55,994 bases of DNA from CAYNSX01 sp964400165 (GCA_964400165.1 CAYNSX010000010.1:1-55994), one strand, 5' to 3'. Positions 42,901 through 50,728 are shown, counted from the stretch's first letter. Translations and numbers: made by a program. The notes: generated by a model from the letters alone, not told the origin.

Positions 42901-43674
42901 CTGGAGAGCGCGCATTCGGACGAGGACACTGCCCTGGAGGCGGCGCGGGCAGCGATGTGGGCGCAGTTTGCAAACTCGCCGGTTGCAATTCGGAACTGGA
43001 CGGAGTTGTCGCAGGCGGCGGAGGCATGGCGGGCCGAGTACGCCGGCGCCTACGCGTGCTGGCACGGGCAGGTCTTCTCGCCCGAGCGCCGCGCCGCCCT
43101 GTCCGCGCTGCGCGCCGAACCGGCAACACCGTTGGTCCCAGCCTTCGGCGTTGTCGGAGCGTTGCGCCCGCTGGTGGCTGACGCGCAGGCAGCGCTCGAA
43201 CGGGCGGAGGGGCAGTGGTGCGCTGCGGTCGGGACCACCGGTCCGCTGACGACAGCGGCGCGTTGCGAGTGCGGGCTGCGCTTGGACGAGGACCGGGCCG
43301 GCCTGGATGCGGCCGCGCTGCGTGCCCAGCGCGATGCGGCGCTGGCCGCGGTGCGCGCCTGGCTGCTGGAACCGGACCGGGCGGCGCGGCTGCGCCGCCG
43401 GCTCGGACACGCCGCGGCGCGCCCGCTCTATCAGGCGCTGGGAAACTGGGCGGCACGGGGCGAGGCGGCGCCGCTCGCCGCGCTGCTGCCGGATGCCATC
43501 AGCGTCCTGCAGGCGGCGTTGGAAGGGGAGCCCGCCGCGGCGCGGCCGGTGACGGCGCTCGCCGAGTCGCTGCGCGGGCGGGAGTTGAGCGTCACCGCGG
43601 CGCGCGAAGTGTTCACCGCCTGGCTCGACCCGGACTCATCGCTGCGCGCCGGAGACCTGGTGCGGATGGAGTAG
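39934..43674 (+). CDS. BrxC/PglY-like large P-loop ATPase
   Basis: 1246 residues from ATG 39934 (earlier in-frame codons run through the hairpin repeats). A Walker A motif (GVYGTGKTHLL, about 80-90) and Walker B (GGVLILLDELGLFL, 185-198) lie in an N-terminal AAA-type module. The module continues through VVGAVQRQLDD, LRDRFRHDLTLS and YPLNPFAFEALEGMA. These features and the length match BrxC/PglY and the DUF6079-like ATPases of BREX defence. The remainder is helical and poorly conserved. A low-complexity insert (NESAASGDEREGQGAE, about 669-684) looks like repeat-derived DNA. No methyltransferase, PglZ, BrxB or BrxL gene adjoins it. Confidence 0.7.
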   Translation: MRVGDLVALSPAPLDLVAELPEAEALATRVEQGERLDETDLDAWLARFLIASDENRFAVSTLLESISGLRRGPRAFLVRGVYGTGKTHLLGVLRLLGAGPRCWTSFLRTHPEFARHARAAKPLLAVTLALDHFDPRRVSLEDLVVTHLRSRLAGMASPAPEAATSASRAAVMAEVEARAAATRRGGVLILLDELGLFLAGRPRAGRNADAGFLQFLGQRAQRAPLWVVGAVQRQLDDTGGFDPYALEQLRDRFRHDLTLSMSNLHAVLRARLPLQRDAGAGVATIHRQLGGSRLAFTADDLRRTYPLNPFAFEALEGMAAQHGSRTRGLLASVLRLAAPLVSGGADATHLVTTAEVFTDLRPLLETHGELQRAARAWRFIEHNAARIWGAQCLPDVPHEQGLAAVQSLLLAALSGSAWTVDEVASSLAGGSGAAAPSSEAVTAALEAARRRGAYVRLQATSPARFVFDVRDDLSESLRQRILERVADLVPHDPRLRAAVLAACRDASLPLGRWLGGRVETVWWQQTRRPVCVVLADADTPVGRIAGWCAQAERPGGEFCAVVAVIDPLTRDAVGCAEGWTAQLNSASRRLVVWAPAPFSAADVEVLHEATARCSLLQDTTLAQTRTGRALRPRLEAEQPEWDTSLRRAVERAYAGGRWWRCGAWQTAGDNESAASGDEREGQGAETGGRHRENCGALLEAAVRPVFAALYPQFGAVAPRRPLASDAGCRLLLDRVFARGERRVVPGSSLAAYVTDLLEPLGLASLDGATVRLADDAPVFAALNGVPARCDSPANTLEETLETESAIGGALGAPPWGVPRPLAELVVAAAVRAGVLVGLDGYLRPVPVSAVASPLPDYWPRLARARALPAAVRVGAARAAAALLGGAPPRLDSVTEQAVVWERLRALPATRAAAWGAGIESIAAPWPAWNALQPQIAVLESLQAAARRQSCVETGLCALGEAAPADWEALASLVEWLSNHLAEAVCWQQRLESAHSDEDTALEAARAAMWAQFANSPVAIRNWTELSQAAEAWRAEYAGAYACWHGQVFSPERRAALSALRAEPATPLVPAFGVVGALRPLVADAQAALERAEGQWCAAVGTTGPLTTAARCECGLRLDEDRAGLDAAALRAQRDAALAAVRAWLLEPDRAARLRRRLGHAAARPLYQALGNWAARGEAAPLAALLPDAISVLQAALEGEPAAARPVTALAESLRGRELSVTAAREVFTAWLDPDSSLRAGDLVRME

Positions 43675-43798
43675 ACGGGGAAGGTGCTACGGGAAAGGTG
43701 TCACGGGGAAGGTGTTACGGGAAAAGGGTGACGGGAACGGTGGGACGGGAAAAAACCAGGCAATCCCAGTGACACATCACACCGTCCCCGTTTCCCGG
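43675..43798. repeat. Tandem GGTGNNACGGGAAA array with inverted copy
   Basis: About five imperfect 14-16-nt units (GGTGCTACGGGAAA, GGTGTCACGGGGAA, GGTGTTACGGGAAA and so on) at 43675-43754, followed by an inverted copy (CACACCGTCCCCGTTTCCCG, 43778-43797). The interval separates the converging BrxC-like gene and the small membrane protein. Related sequence occurs at 14444-14475. Confidence 0.8.
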
Positions 43799-43800
43799 AG

Positions 43801-43974
43801 TCAGTGTCCCGAGGCGACGGTGAAGAGGCGGCGGCGTAACCAGTCATACAACTGCGGCCGGCCCGCCAGGCGCAGCAGCGCCGCGGCCAGCCAGACGGCG
43901 ATCATCGCCAGGAACGGCCCGTAGGCGAGGACCGCCACCCAGTAGACCGCCCGGTCGGGGATTAATTCGGACAT
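43801..43974 (-). CDS. 57-residue single-span membrane protein
   Basis: A short gene encoding MSELIPDRAV followed by one long transmembrane segment (about 11-36, YWVAVLAYGPFLAMIAVWLAA-type) and a basic tail (LYDWLRRRLF). The topology suggests an N-out single-span protein. A perfect TATAAT lies 7 nt upstream of the ATG, supporting that it is really expressed. Function unknown. Confidence 0.65.
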   Translation of the reverse strand: MSELIPDRAVYWVAVLAYGPFLAMIAVWLAAALLRLAGRPQLYDWLRRRLFTVASGH

Positions 43975-43981
43975 CTTTTTG

Positions 43982-43987
43982 ATTATA
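43982..43987 (-). promoter_or_regulatory. TATAAT 7 nt before small membrane protein
   Basis: TATAAT, CAAAAAG, ATG (43974) on the minus strand. No Shine-Dalgarno fits, so a leaderless transcript is likely. Confidence 0.5.
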
Positions 43988-44047
43988 GCGGGAGCGCGCC
44001 GCGCCGTCTTGTGCGGGATACCCCCCGCCGCCATCGAATCTGTACGC

Positions 44048-45577
44048 GTGCGCGATCTGGAAACTCTGGCCGGCCAGTGCCTGATGGCGGGCATCGACGG
44101 CACCAGCGCCGCCGAGTCGGCGGCGCTGCTTGGCAAAACCCGGCCGGGCGCGGTCATCCTGTTCGATCGCAACATCGAGAGCGCCGCGCAGGTGCGGGCG
44201 CTGACCGGCGGCATCCGGGCGCTGGCGCAGCAAGCCGGCTGGCCGCCGCCGCTGGTCGCCATCGACCAGGAGGGCGGCATCGTGCAGCGGCTGGTGGAGC
44301 CGCTGGCGACGGAGTGGCCGACTCTGATGTGCCTGGGTGCCGCCGATGACGAGGGGCTGACCCGCGCATACCACGCCGCGATCGGGACGGAACTGCGCGC
44401 GCTGGGCATCGGCTGGGACCTGTCGCCGTGCGTGGATGTCAACAACAATCGGGAGAACCCGGTCATTCTGACCCGCGCCTTCGGCGCCGTTTCCGCGCTC
44501 GTGGCGCGCCACGGCATCGCCGCGCACCAGGGCTTCCGTGACGCCGGCGTGCTCGATTGCGCGAAGCATTTCCCCGGCCACGGCGACACCACCGTTGATT
44601 CGCACGAAGCGCTCCCCATCATCGCCCACGACCGGGCGCGGCTCGATGCGGTCGAACTATCCCCGTTCCGCGCCGCTATCGCGGCGGGCATCGACTCGAT
44701 GATGATTGCGCACCTCCTGCTGCCGGCGCTCGACGCGGAACTGCCCGCCTCGCTCTCGCCGCGTGTCATTGACGGCCTGCTGCGCCAGGAGCTTGGCTAC
44801 GACGGCGTGCTGGTGACCGACGCCATCGGCATGCAGGCGCTGGCGGACCGCTGGCCGCCGGGCGAGGCGGCAGCATTGGCGCTGGCCGCCGGGGCCGACC
44901 TGGTCATCGCCGAGACGCCGGCGCTGGCCGCCGCCGCGCACGAGGGCATCCTCGAGGCCGTGCGCGCCGGCACGCTGCCGGAAGCGCGCCTGCGCCAGGC
45001 GGCACAGCGGGTGGACGCGCTGCAGAAATCCGCTGGCGAGACGCCAGCGCCACCCACCTCATCGAACCGCGACGCACACCGCACACTGGCGCGGGACATC
45101 GCGGCGGCGGGGGCGACCTGGGTGCGCGGCGGGCCGATCGAGTCGGAGAAGCCGGGGCTGCTGATTGTGCCCGGCGAACTGCCGCGCTATGCGGCAACGC
45201 GCGCCGAGGAACTGACCACTCACCTCGCCGAGCGCGTCGCGGCGGTGCGCCCGGGCAGCATCACCGTGCGGGTCTCGCTCGATCCCTCACCCGGCGAAGT
45301 GGCGGAGGCCGCTGCGTTCAGCGAGGGCGCCGATTGGATTGCTGTCGCCACGCTCGACGCACACTGCCGGCCGGGGCAAGACCGCCTGCTCTCCGCGCTG
45401 CGCGGCGCCGCCGACCGCGTCTGGGTCGTCGCGCTCGGGCATCCGGGCGACGCGACGCGCTGGCCGTGGGTGCAGAACGCGCTGGCGCTCTACGGCTGGC
45501 GCGAGCCGTGCCTGGCTGTGCTGCCCGAGGTGCTGTTCGGGCTGCGCCCGGCGACCGGCCGCAGCCCGCTGCCCTAA
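44048..45577 (+). CDS. GH3 beta-N-acetylhexosaminidase (NagZ-like)
   Basis: 509 residues from GTG 44048. The GH3 barrel shows GAVILFDRN, LVAIDQEGGIVQRL, KHFPGHGDTT (173-182), the His/Asp dyad loop DSHEALP, and the nucleophile Asp258 in LVTDAIGM. These match NagZ-type enzymes that trim N-acetylglucosamine from muropeptides. A second domain (about 345-509) resembles the GH3 C-terminal alpha/beta domain, so the protein is longer than single-domain NagZ. At residues about 328-336 (AGETPAPPT) the linker is encoded by a palindromic repeat (45031-45054). No signal peptide is seen with this start. Confidence 0.88.
   Translation: MRDLETLAGQCLMAGIDGTSAAESAALLGKTRPGAVILFDRNIESAAQVRALTGGIRALAQQAGWPPPLVAIDQEGGIVQRLVEPLATEWPTLMCLGAADDEGLTRAYHAAIGTELRALGIGWDLSPCVDVNNNRENPVILTRAFGAVSALVARHGIAAHQGFRDAGVLDCAKHFPGHGDTTVDSHEALPIIAHDRARLDAVELSPFRAAIAAGIDSMMIAHLLLPALDAELPASLSPRVIDGLLRQELGYDGVLVTDAIGMQALADRWPPGEAAALALAAGADLVIAETPALAAAAHEGILEAVRAGTLPEARLRQAAQRVDALQKSAGETPAPPTSSNRDAHRTLARDIAAAGATWVRGGPIESEKPGLLIVPGELPRYAATRAEELTTHLAERVAAVRPGSITVRVSLDPSPGEVAEAAAFSEGADWIAVATLDAHCRPGQDRLLSALRGAADRVWVVALGHPGDATRWPWVQNALALYGWREPCLAVLPEVLFGLRPATGRSPLP
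45031..45054. repeat. Palindromic repeat inside the hexosaminidase gene
   Basis: CGCTGGC-GAGAC-GCCAGCG is a 7-bp stem with a 5-nt loop, followed by CCACC. It matches the intergenic element type at 11213-11271 (GGCGGGACGCC core). It adds residues AGETPAPPT between the two domains and keeps the frame open. Confidence 0.7.
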
Positions 45578-45587
45578 TCGGCCGGGG

Positions 45588-46610
45588 CTACGCGCCCGCC
45601 GGCTTGCGCGCCAGGCGCGGGCGGAGGAGGCGCAGGCCGCCCAGGCCGAGCAGCGCCAGGATGCCGAACGGAATCAGGTAGGCCGTCACCAGCGCTGCCC
45701 AGGTGAGACCGGTCACCAGATCGCGCAGCGACGACTGGAAGGCGCTCTTCACCTTGTCCCACCCGCCCCCGATCTGTGCGCCGAACGGCAGGACTTCCGG
45801 CGCTTTCTTGGTGGTGCCGGTCGGGACCAGGTTGACCGTCACGGTGGAGAGGTCGACGCGCGAGCGCAGGAAGCGGAGTTGCCCGGCGAGGCGCTCGATT
45901 TCGAGTTGCACCTGCGCCAGTTCATTGCGGACGGTCAGGATGTCCTTGATGGCGCCGGCGCGGCGCATCAGCGCCAGCAATTGCTCCTCTTGCGCGCGCC
46001 AATGGCGCAAGCGGCTCTCCAGATCGACGAACTCTTCAGTGACATCGTTCGAGGAAATTTGCTTGTTGACGATATCGCCCACCTGGTCGAGCGCGGTGAG
46101 CAGCGCGAAGAACTGCCCGCCCGGGACGCGCAGGGTGAACTGCGCCGAGGCCGGCTCCGGCTTGCCCTGTTCGCCGGGCGCTTTCGGGCGCCGCGTCAGG
46201 TTGGCGGACGCCACCGAGGCGCCGACCGAGTCGGCGATGCGCTGCACCTGCGCGAAGGCGCGGTCGATGTCCTCGACTTCGATTTGCAGGTCGCCGGTGC
46301 GGATGATGTCGCGCCCGAAATCATTGAACGCCGACAGCTGGATGGCGCCGTCGCGGACCGGCATTGGCTCGCCGTAGTCGCCCAATGCGGGCGGGGTGTT
46401 CGCGACCATGTCGTGTTGCATATAGCCCGGCATTCCTCTTTCGAGCATCGGCATGACCGCGCTCGATGACGCCGCCCGTGACCGTTCCACCGACCTGGAC
46501 CGGTCCACCAAGTGCCCAACGGTGCCCAGCACCAGGAAGACGACCACCGCCCCGCCCACCAACAATCCGATGCGCGCGGCTGCGCTGCGAGAGAGACCAC
46601 GAACTGGCAT
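45588..46610 (-). CDS. DUF4349 membrane protein
   Basis: 340 residues. One N-terminal transmembrane helix (about 13-33) and one C-terminal helix (about 305-330) flank an extracytoplasmic domain typical of DUF4349: IIRTGDLQIEVEDIDRAFAQVQRIADSVGA, then TLRVPGGQFFALLTALDQVG, then a coiled coil (EEFVDLESRLRHWRAQEEQLLALM). VTVNLVPTG marks the end of the domain. Function unknown; such proteins are envelope-anchored. Stop codons of this and the converging hexosaminidase are 10 nt apart. Confidence 0.88.
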   Translation of the reverse strand: MPVRGLSRSAAARIGLLVGGAVVVFLVLGTVGHLVDRSRSVERSRAASSSAVMPMLERGMPGYMQHDMVANTPPALGDYGEPMPVRDGAIQLSAFNDFGRDIIRTGDLQIEVEDIDRAFAQVQRIADSVGASVASANLTRRPKAPGEQGKPEPASAQFTLRVPGGQFFALLTALDQVGDIVNKQISSNDVTEEFVDLESRLRHWRAQEEQLLALMRRAGAIKDILTVRNELAQVQLEIERLAGQLRFLRSRVDLSTVTVNLVPTGTTKKAPEVLPFGAQIGGGWDKVKSAFQSSLRDLVTGLTWAALVTAYLIPFGILALLGLGGLRLLRPRLARKPAGA

Positions 46611-46667
46611 GGAATGCCTCCGCCCGGAAGTTTCCTTTTAGACGGCGGCGGGGCGGCGAAGTTCCCG

Positions 46668-47024
46668 CTAGGGCTCGCGAGTCACTTCCTCCAGCGCGTC
46701 GCTGGCCGGTTGGTAGGCGGGGCGCATATCCACGGCACGGCGGAGGGCCTGCAGCGCCTCGTCCTTGCGTCCGCCTTTGAGCAGCGCGACGCCCAGGTTA
46801 TAATGCGTCAGGGGGAGGTCGGGCCGGAGTTCCAGGGCATGCCGGAACGCATCGACCGCTTCTCGGAACCGCCCGTCGGCGGCGTAGGCCGCCCCCAAAA
46901 ACGAATGGGATTCCAAGTCCCCAGGGTCCTGGATGACCGCCAATGACAAATGCTCGATACTCTCGCCGATGCGCCCCTCGCGGAACCGGCGGATGCCGTT
47001 GACCTTCTGCGACGATCCGTTCAT
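46668..47024 (-). CDS. TPR-repeat protein
   Basis: 118 residues with three tandem tetratricopeptide-like repeats (FREGRIGESIEHLSLAVIQDP, AYAADGRFREAVDAFRHALEL and ALLKGGRKDEALQALRRAVDM). It consists almost entirely of the repeat solenoid and would act as a protein-protein adaptor. The ATG at 47024 has GGGGGA about 6 nt upstream. It is divergent from the five-gene operon that begins at 47129. Confidence 0.85.
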   Translation of the reverse strand: MNGSSQKVNGIRRFREGRIGESIEHLSLAVIQDPGDLESHSFLGAAYAADGRFREAVDAFRHALELRPDLPLTHYNLGVALLKGGRKDEALQALRRAVDMRPAYQPASDALEEVTREP

Positions 47025-47128
47025 GGTGTCCCCCACTGCTGTTCGACTCGGATGCCGTCTGCCCTGCTGCACCAAGACTGGCGGTGCTCGGCGCACCAGC
47101 CGCCGCATCGAAAGAGGACTGGGCCCAT

Positions 47129-47746
47129 ATGACGCCTGACGACCTCAACCTGAACGCCGTCTGGGAGTACGCCCGCAAGTTGATGTTCGACTGGTCGGAC
47201 CGCGTGACGCCCACCCTGCAGGCGATGAATGTCGCCGTGCCGATCACCCTCGATGACAGCACGCTCATCCTGGGGATGGACGCCCGCATCCACAATCTCT
47301 CCAGCCACCTGCAGGTGCCCGCCCAGCGTGCCGACATCAAGCGCGCGCTCAAAGTGGCGTCGGGGCTGGACCTCGACTTCCGCGTGATCGAAGGCACCTC
47401 CATCGAGGACTGGAACCGGATGAAGTCCGGCCCGGGTGCCGTGCCGGCTGTCGTGCTGGCGCCGATCGAGCGCACCTCGGGCGCCTGGGAAGAACTGTCG
47501 TTCAAGATGCACACCGCCTACAAGGACTTGAAGCAGAAGCAAAACCCGCTGGTGCGCGTGCGGTTCTTCGACCGGATGCTCGATGAAGTCATGTCCACCG
47601 CCGACCGTGCGAAACCCGAAGAGCACACCGACGAGGGTTTCCAGCGGCACCTGGCGCAGGCGCTGGAGCGCCTCGCCGCGATGGCCGACCTGGCGCCGAC
47701 CGTGGTGGCGCTCGAATATCTGCGGCGCCGCGGCGACCTACGCTGA
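47129..47746 (+). CDS. Hypothetical protein with DnaA-N-like start
   Basis: 205 residues from ATG 47129, preceded by AGAGGA. Residues 5-95 resemble the N-terminal domain of DnaA: an amphipathic helix (LNAVWEYARKLMFDWSDRVT), strands with DDSTLILGMD, then IKRALKVASGLDLDFRVIEG. There is no AAA+ or DNA-binding domain. The second half is helical (LVRVRFFDRMLDEVM, HLAQALERLAAMADLAP). It could be a protein-interaction module; DnaA relationship is only a fold-level impression. First gene of the operon running to mqnC. Confidence 0.6.
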   Translation: MTPDDLNLNAVWEYARKLMFDWSDRVTPTLQAMNVAVPITLDDSTLILGMDARIHNLSSHLQVPAQRADIKRALKVASGLDLDFRVIEGTSIEDWNRMKSGPGAVPAVVLAPIERTSGAWEELSFKMHTAYKDLKQKQNPLVRVRFFDRMLDEVMSTADRAKPEEHTDEGFQRHLAQALERLAAMADLAPTVVALEYLRRRGDLR

Positions 47747-47749
47747 CGG

Positions 47750-48433
47750 ATGGCGGGCCGCTTCCGCGCTGTCCTCGCAAAGCGCCCCGGCCTCATCGTC
47801 AGTCTCCCGCGCAATGACCTGACGCTGGCGCGCTCGGCCTGGGAACACGGCGCCGACGCGCTGAAGGTGCACCTGAATGTGACGCACGCTGCCGCCGGCA
47901 CCGGCTTCGGGACCTGGGACACGGAGCGCCCGGCGCTGACGCCCATCTTCGAGGCCAGCCCGATTCCCGTCGGCGTGATGATCGGCGCCGAGCGGGTCGC
48001 CGCGCAAAGCGAGGTGCAGGAACTCATCGGCCTGGGAATGGATTTCGTCGATCTCTACGCGCACCGCGCGCCCGACTGGCTGTCTGGTATCACCGCCGAC
48101 CGGATGCTCGCCGTCGACCCGACCTATGACGACGCCGCAGTTCGTGCTGTCGCGGCGCGGGGCGCCACGCTGCTCGAAGCGGCCATCGTTCCGCACGAAC
48201 AGTACGGCCAGCCGTTCGCCGCCGTCGAACTCGACCGTTACCGAGCGCTGGGCAATCTGACGGGCCTGCCCGTCGTTGTGCCGACGCAGCGGGCGCTGAC
48301 GCCCGATGACGCCCGGCGGCTGGTGCGCGAGGCGGGCGTGGCGGCGTTGATGATCGGCGTCATCGTCGCCGGCGACACCGCCGCGTCCATCGGCGCGGCG
48401 ACCGCCCGCTTCCGCACCGCGCTTGACGGCTGA
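47750..48433 (+). CDS. TIM-barrel hypothetical protein
   Basis: 227 residues with the rhythm of a beta/alpha barrel: LIVSLPRND, ADALKVHLNV, PVGVMIGAE, GMDFVDLYAH, RMLAVDPTYDD, GATLLEAAIVPHE, LPVVVPTQ and VAALMIGVIVAGD. The last strand-loop (GVIVAGDTAASI) resembles a phosphate-binding site. It is similar in style to NanE or IGPS-like barrels, but no named family fits. It starts 4 nt after the previous gene and its stop overlaps the DUF4127 start by one base. Confidence 0.65.
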   Translation: MAGRFRAVLAKRPGLIVSLPRNDLTLARSAWEHGADALKVHLNVTHAAAGTGFGTWDTERPALTPIFEASPIPVGVMIGAERVAAQSEVQELIGLGMDFVDLYAHRAPDWLSGITADRMLAVDPTYDDAAVRAVAARGATLLEAAIVPHEQYGQPFAAVELDRYRALGNLTGLPVVVPTQRALTPDDARRLVREAGVAALMIGVIVAGDTAASIGAATARFRTALDG

Positions 48434-49926
48434 TGCGCGTCGCGCTGCTGCCGCTCGACGACCGCCCGCCCAACCTCCTCTTTCCCCAACAGCTCGCCGC
48501 CATCGCCGGCATTGACTTGGTGCTGCCGCCCGAGTTCTTGCTGGGCTGGTTCACCGACCCGGGCGACCCGGTGGGCTGTGCCCAATGGCTGCTCGACACC
48601 GCGCCCGGCTGCGACGCGGTCATCGTCTCGCTCGATATGCTCTGCTTCGGCGGGTTGATGGCGTCGCGCCGGCCGACGACCGCCGCCGAGGACGCCATCG
48701 CGCAGATCGAACGCCTGCGGGCGCTGCGCGCCGCGGCGCCGCAAGCGCGCATCTACGCGCACGGCGTCATTCCGCGGCTGGGCATCAGCGTCACCAACCG
48801 GCGCGACGCTGCCATCGCCGACGAAATCACACGGCTGGCGCAGACTGCCGACCTCGGGCGTGTGGCGCCGTCGCCGCTGGCGCAAGCGCGCTGGGGTGAG
48901 TTCCTCCAGGTGCGCGCCCGCAACCAGGTGCGCAACCGCGCCGCCATTCCGCTCGTCGCTGACGGCACGCTCGACTTCCTGTACCTCTCGCAAGAGGACG
49001 CGGCGCCGACTGGCCCGCACCGCGCCGAGCAGGGGCAGCTCATCGCCGACGCGGACGCGCTCGGCGTCGCCGAGCGCGTCGTCCTCGCCCCCGGCGCCGA
49101 CGAAGCGGGCTGCTTGCTCCTCGCCCGCTCGTTGGTCCAGGCCCACCGCGTGCACCCGCGATGGACTCGCTTGTTCTTTCCCGAATCGTGCATGGAATCG
49201 GTGGCCCCCTTCGAGGATCGCCCGCTGCGCGACACTGTTTCTTCCCAACTGGCAATCACGCGCACTGCGCTGCAGGGCGAACCAACCGAGTTCGTCATCA
49301 TCCTGCATGGCGTTGAAGGCACGCCCGGCGACTGGGCGAACACCGACGCGCCTGCCGTCCTGACAGATCCCGATGAAACGGCAGGAAACGCTTCGATCTC
49401 TGCCATGATGGCACCCGTCGCGCTGGCCGATGTCGCCAGCGCCAACGGCGGCGATCCGGCGCTGCTGTCGACCCTCACCGAGCGCGGCATCTTCCCGAAC
49501 CTTGCCGGCCTGGCGGCATGGAACACCGCCGCCAACAGCATCGGCACCGCGGTCGCGCAGGCCATCTGCCGCACGCTCGGCCAGCGTACTGAAGCGAGCG
49601 AGCGTGCGCATCGCGCGTTTCTCGCCTGCCGGGCGCTGGACGACTACTTCTACCAGTCGGGCGTGCGCGCCGAGGCCGTCCGCCGCGCGGAAGCGCTCGG
49701 CGCCGACCCGCACCAACTCGGCGACTATTGGGAGGTCGTTCAGCAGTTCGTGCAGGAGCGGCTCGTCGCGCTGGGGAATCCGTGGTATCAACAGGCATTC
49801 AAAGCGCCGGCTGCCGCCGGCGAGCGCGCGGCGTTCGAGATCGCGCTCCCCTGGGCCCGGTGCTTTGAGGTCGAAGTGCGCGCCCGCCTGTCCGCGATGC
49901 CGCGCAACGGAGCGACGGATGACTAG
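48433..49926 (+). CDS. DUF4127 family protein
   Basis: 497 residues. MRVALLPLDDRPPN is the hallmark start of DUF4127, a family of unknown function, and CDAVIVSLDMLCFGGLMASR and DFLYLSQEDAAPTGPH are also characteristic. The alternating hydrophobic strands and acidic loops suggest a Rossmann-like or amidohydrolase-like enzyme. It is translationally linked to its neighbours: one base overlap upstream and eight bases with mqnA downstream, so it may act on a related metabolite. Confidence 0.85.
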   Translation: MRVALLPLDDRPPNLLFPQQLAAIAGIDLVLPPEFLLGWFTDPGDPVGCAQWLLDTAPGCDAVIVSLDMLCFGGLMASRRPTTAAEDAIAQIERLRALRAAAPQARIYAHGVIPRLGISVTNRRDAAIADEITRLAQTADLGRVAPSPLAQARWGEFLQVRARNQVRNRAAIPLVADGTLDFLYLSQEDAAPTGPHRAEQGQLIADADALGVAERVVLAPGADEAGCLLLARSLVQAHRVHPRWTRLFFPESCMESVAPFEDRPLRDTVSSQLAITRTALQGEPTEFVIILHGVEGTPGDWANTDAPAVLTDPDETAGNASISAMMAPVALADVASANGGDPALLSTLTERGIFPNLAGLAAWNTAANSIGTAVAQAICRTLGQRTEASERAHRAFLACRALDDYFYQSGVRAEAVRRAEALGADPHQLGDYWEVVQQFVQERLVALGNPWYQQAFKAPAAAGERAAFEIALPWARCFEVEVRARLSAMPRNGATDD

Positions 49927-50728
49927 ACCGCACCTGGACACTCGCTATCACATCGGCGCTGTGCCGTATCTCAACGCCTGGCCGCTCATCGACTCGCTGC
50001 GCGACGCGGACCGCGGCGTGGACATCGCGCTCGACGCGCCGAGCCGCCTGACGCCGCGCCTGCTCGCCGGCGAGTTCCGCGCCGCGCTGGTGCCTTCGTT
50101 TGATTTGCTGCAACACGAGCGCCTGGCGCTGCTGCCCGACCTGTGCATCGGCTGCCACGGCCCGGTGCAAAGTGTCCGCCTGTTCTGCCGCGTCCCCGTC
50201 GATGCCGTGCGCACAGTGGCGGCGGACTCGGCGTCGCGCACTTCCGTTGCGCTGACGCAGGTGCTGTTCGCCGAGCGCTACCAACGCACCGTGGAAGTGA
50301 CCAGCGCCGACGACCCGCTGGCCGCCGGCGGCGCCGATGCCGTGCTGCTGATCGGCGACCGGGCGATGCGCGGCGTCGACGCCGCCGAGGTCGTCGACCT
50401 CGGCGCCGCCTGGGTCGAACAGACCGGTCTGCCGTTCGTCTTCGCCGGGTGGACTTTTCGCGCCGACACCGACCTCGGCGACCTGCCGCGCCTGCTGCGC
50501 GACGCCCGGGACGAGGGTTTGCTGTGCATCCCCGACCTCGCCGCCCGCGCCGAGACGGAGTTGGGCTTCCCGCGCGCGCAGGCGGAGCAGTATCTCTCCT
50601 CCGCCATCGACTATGTGCTGACCGACGACCACCGCAAGGGATTGGAGCGCTTCGCCGAACTCTGCGCGCGGCACCGGCTGCTGTCGCGCACTCCGCGCCT
50701 GCACCTCTATGAACCCCAATACGCCTGA
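49919..50728 (+). CDS. mqnA: Chorismate dehydratase (futalosine menaquinone pathway)
   Basis: 269 residues. MqnA dehydrates chorismate to 3-[(1-carboxyvinyl)oxy]benzoate, the first committed step of the futalosine route to menaquinone. The fold is a periplasmic-binding-protein-like two-lobe domain. Visible family segments are IGAVPYLNAWPLI, APSRLTPRLLAGEFRAALVPSFDLL, CIGCHGPVQSVRLF and LPFVFAGW. The ATG overlaps the DUF4127 end by 8 nt. Its 3' end overlaps mqnC by 20 nt. Confidence 0.93.
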   Translation: MTRPHLDTRYHIGAVPYLNAWPLIDSLRDADRGVDIALDAPSRLTPRLLAGEFRAALVPSFDLLQHERLALLPDLCIGCHGPVQSVRLFCRVPVDAVRTVAADSASRTSVALTQVLFAERYQRTVEVTSADDPLAAGGADAVLLIGDRAMRGVDAAEVVDLGAAWVEQTGLPFVFAGWTFRADTDLGDLPRLLRDARDEGLLCIPDLAARAETELGFPRAQAEQYLSSAIDYVLTDDHRKGLERFAELCARHRLLSRTPRLHLYEPQYA

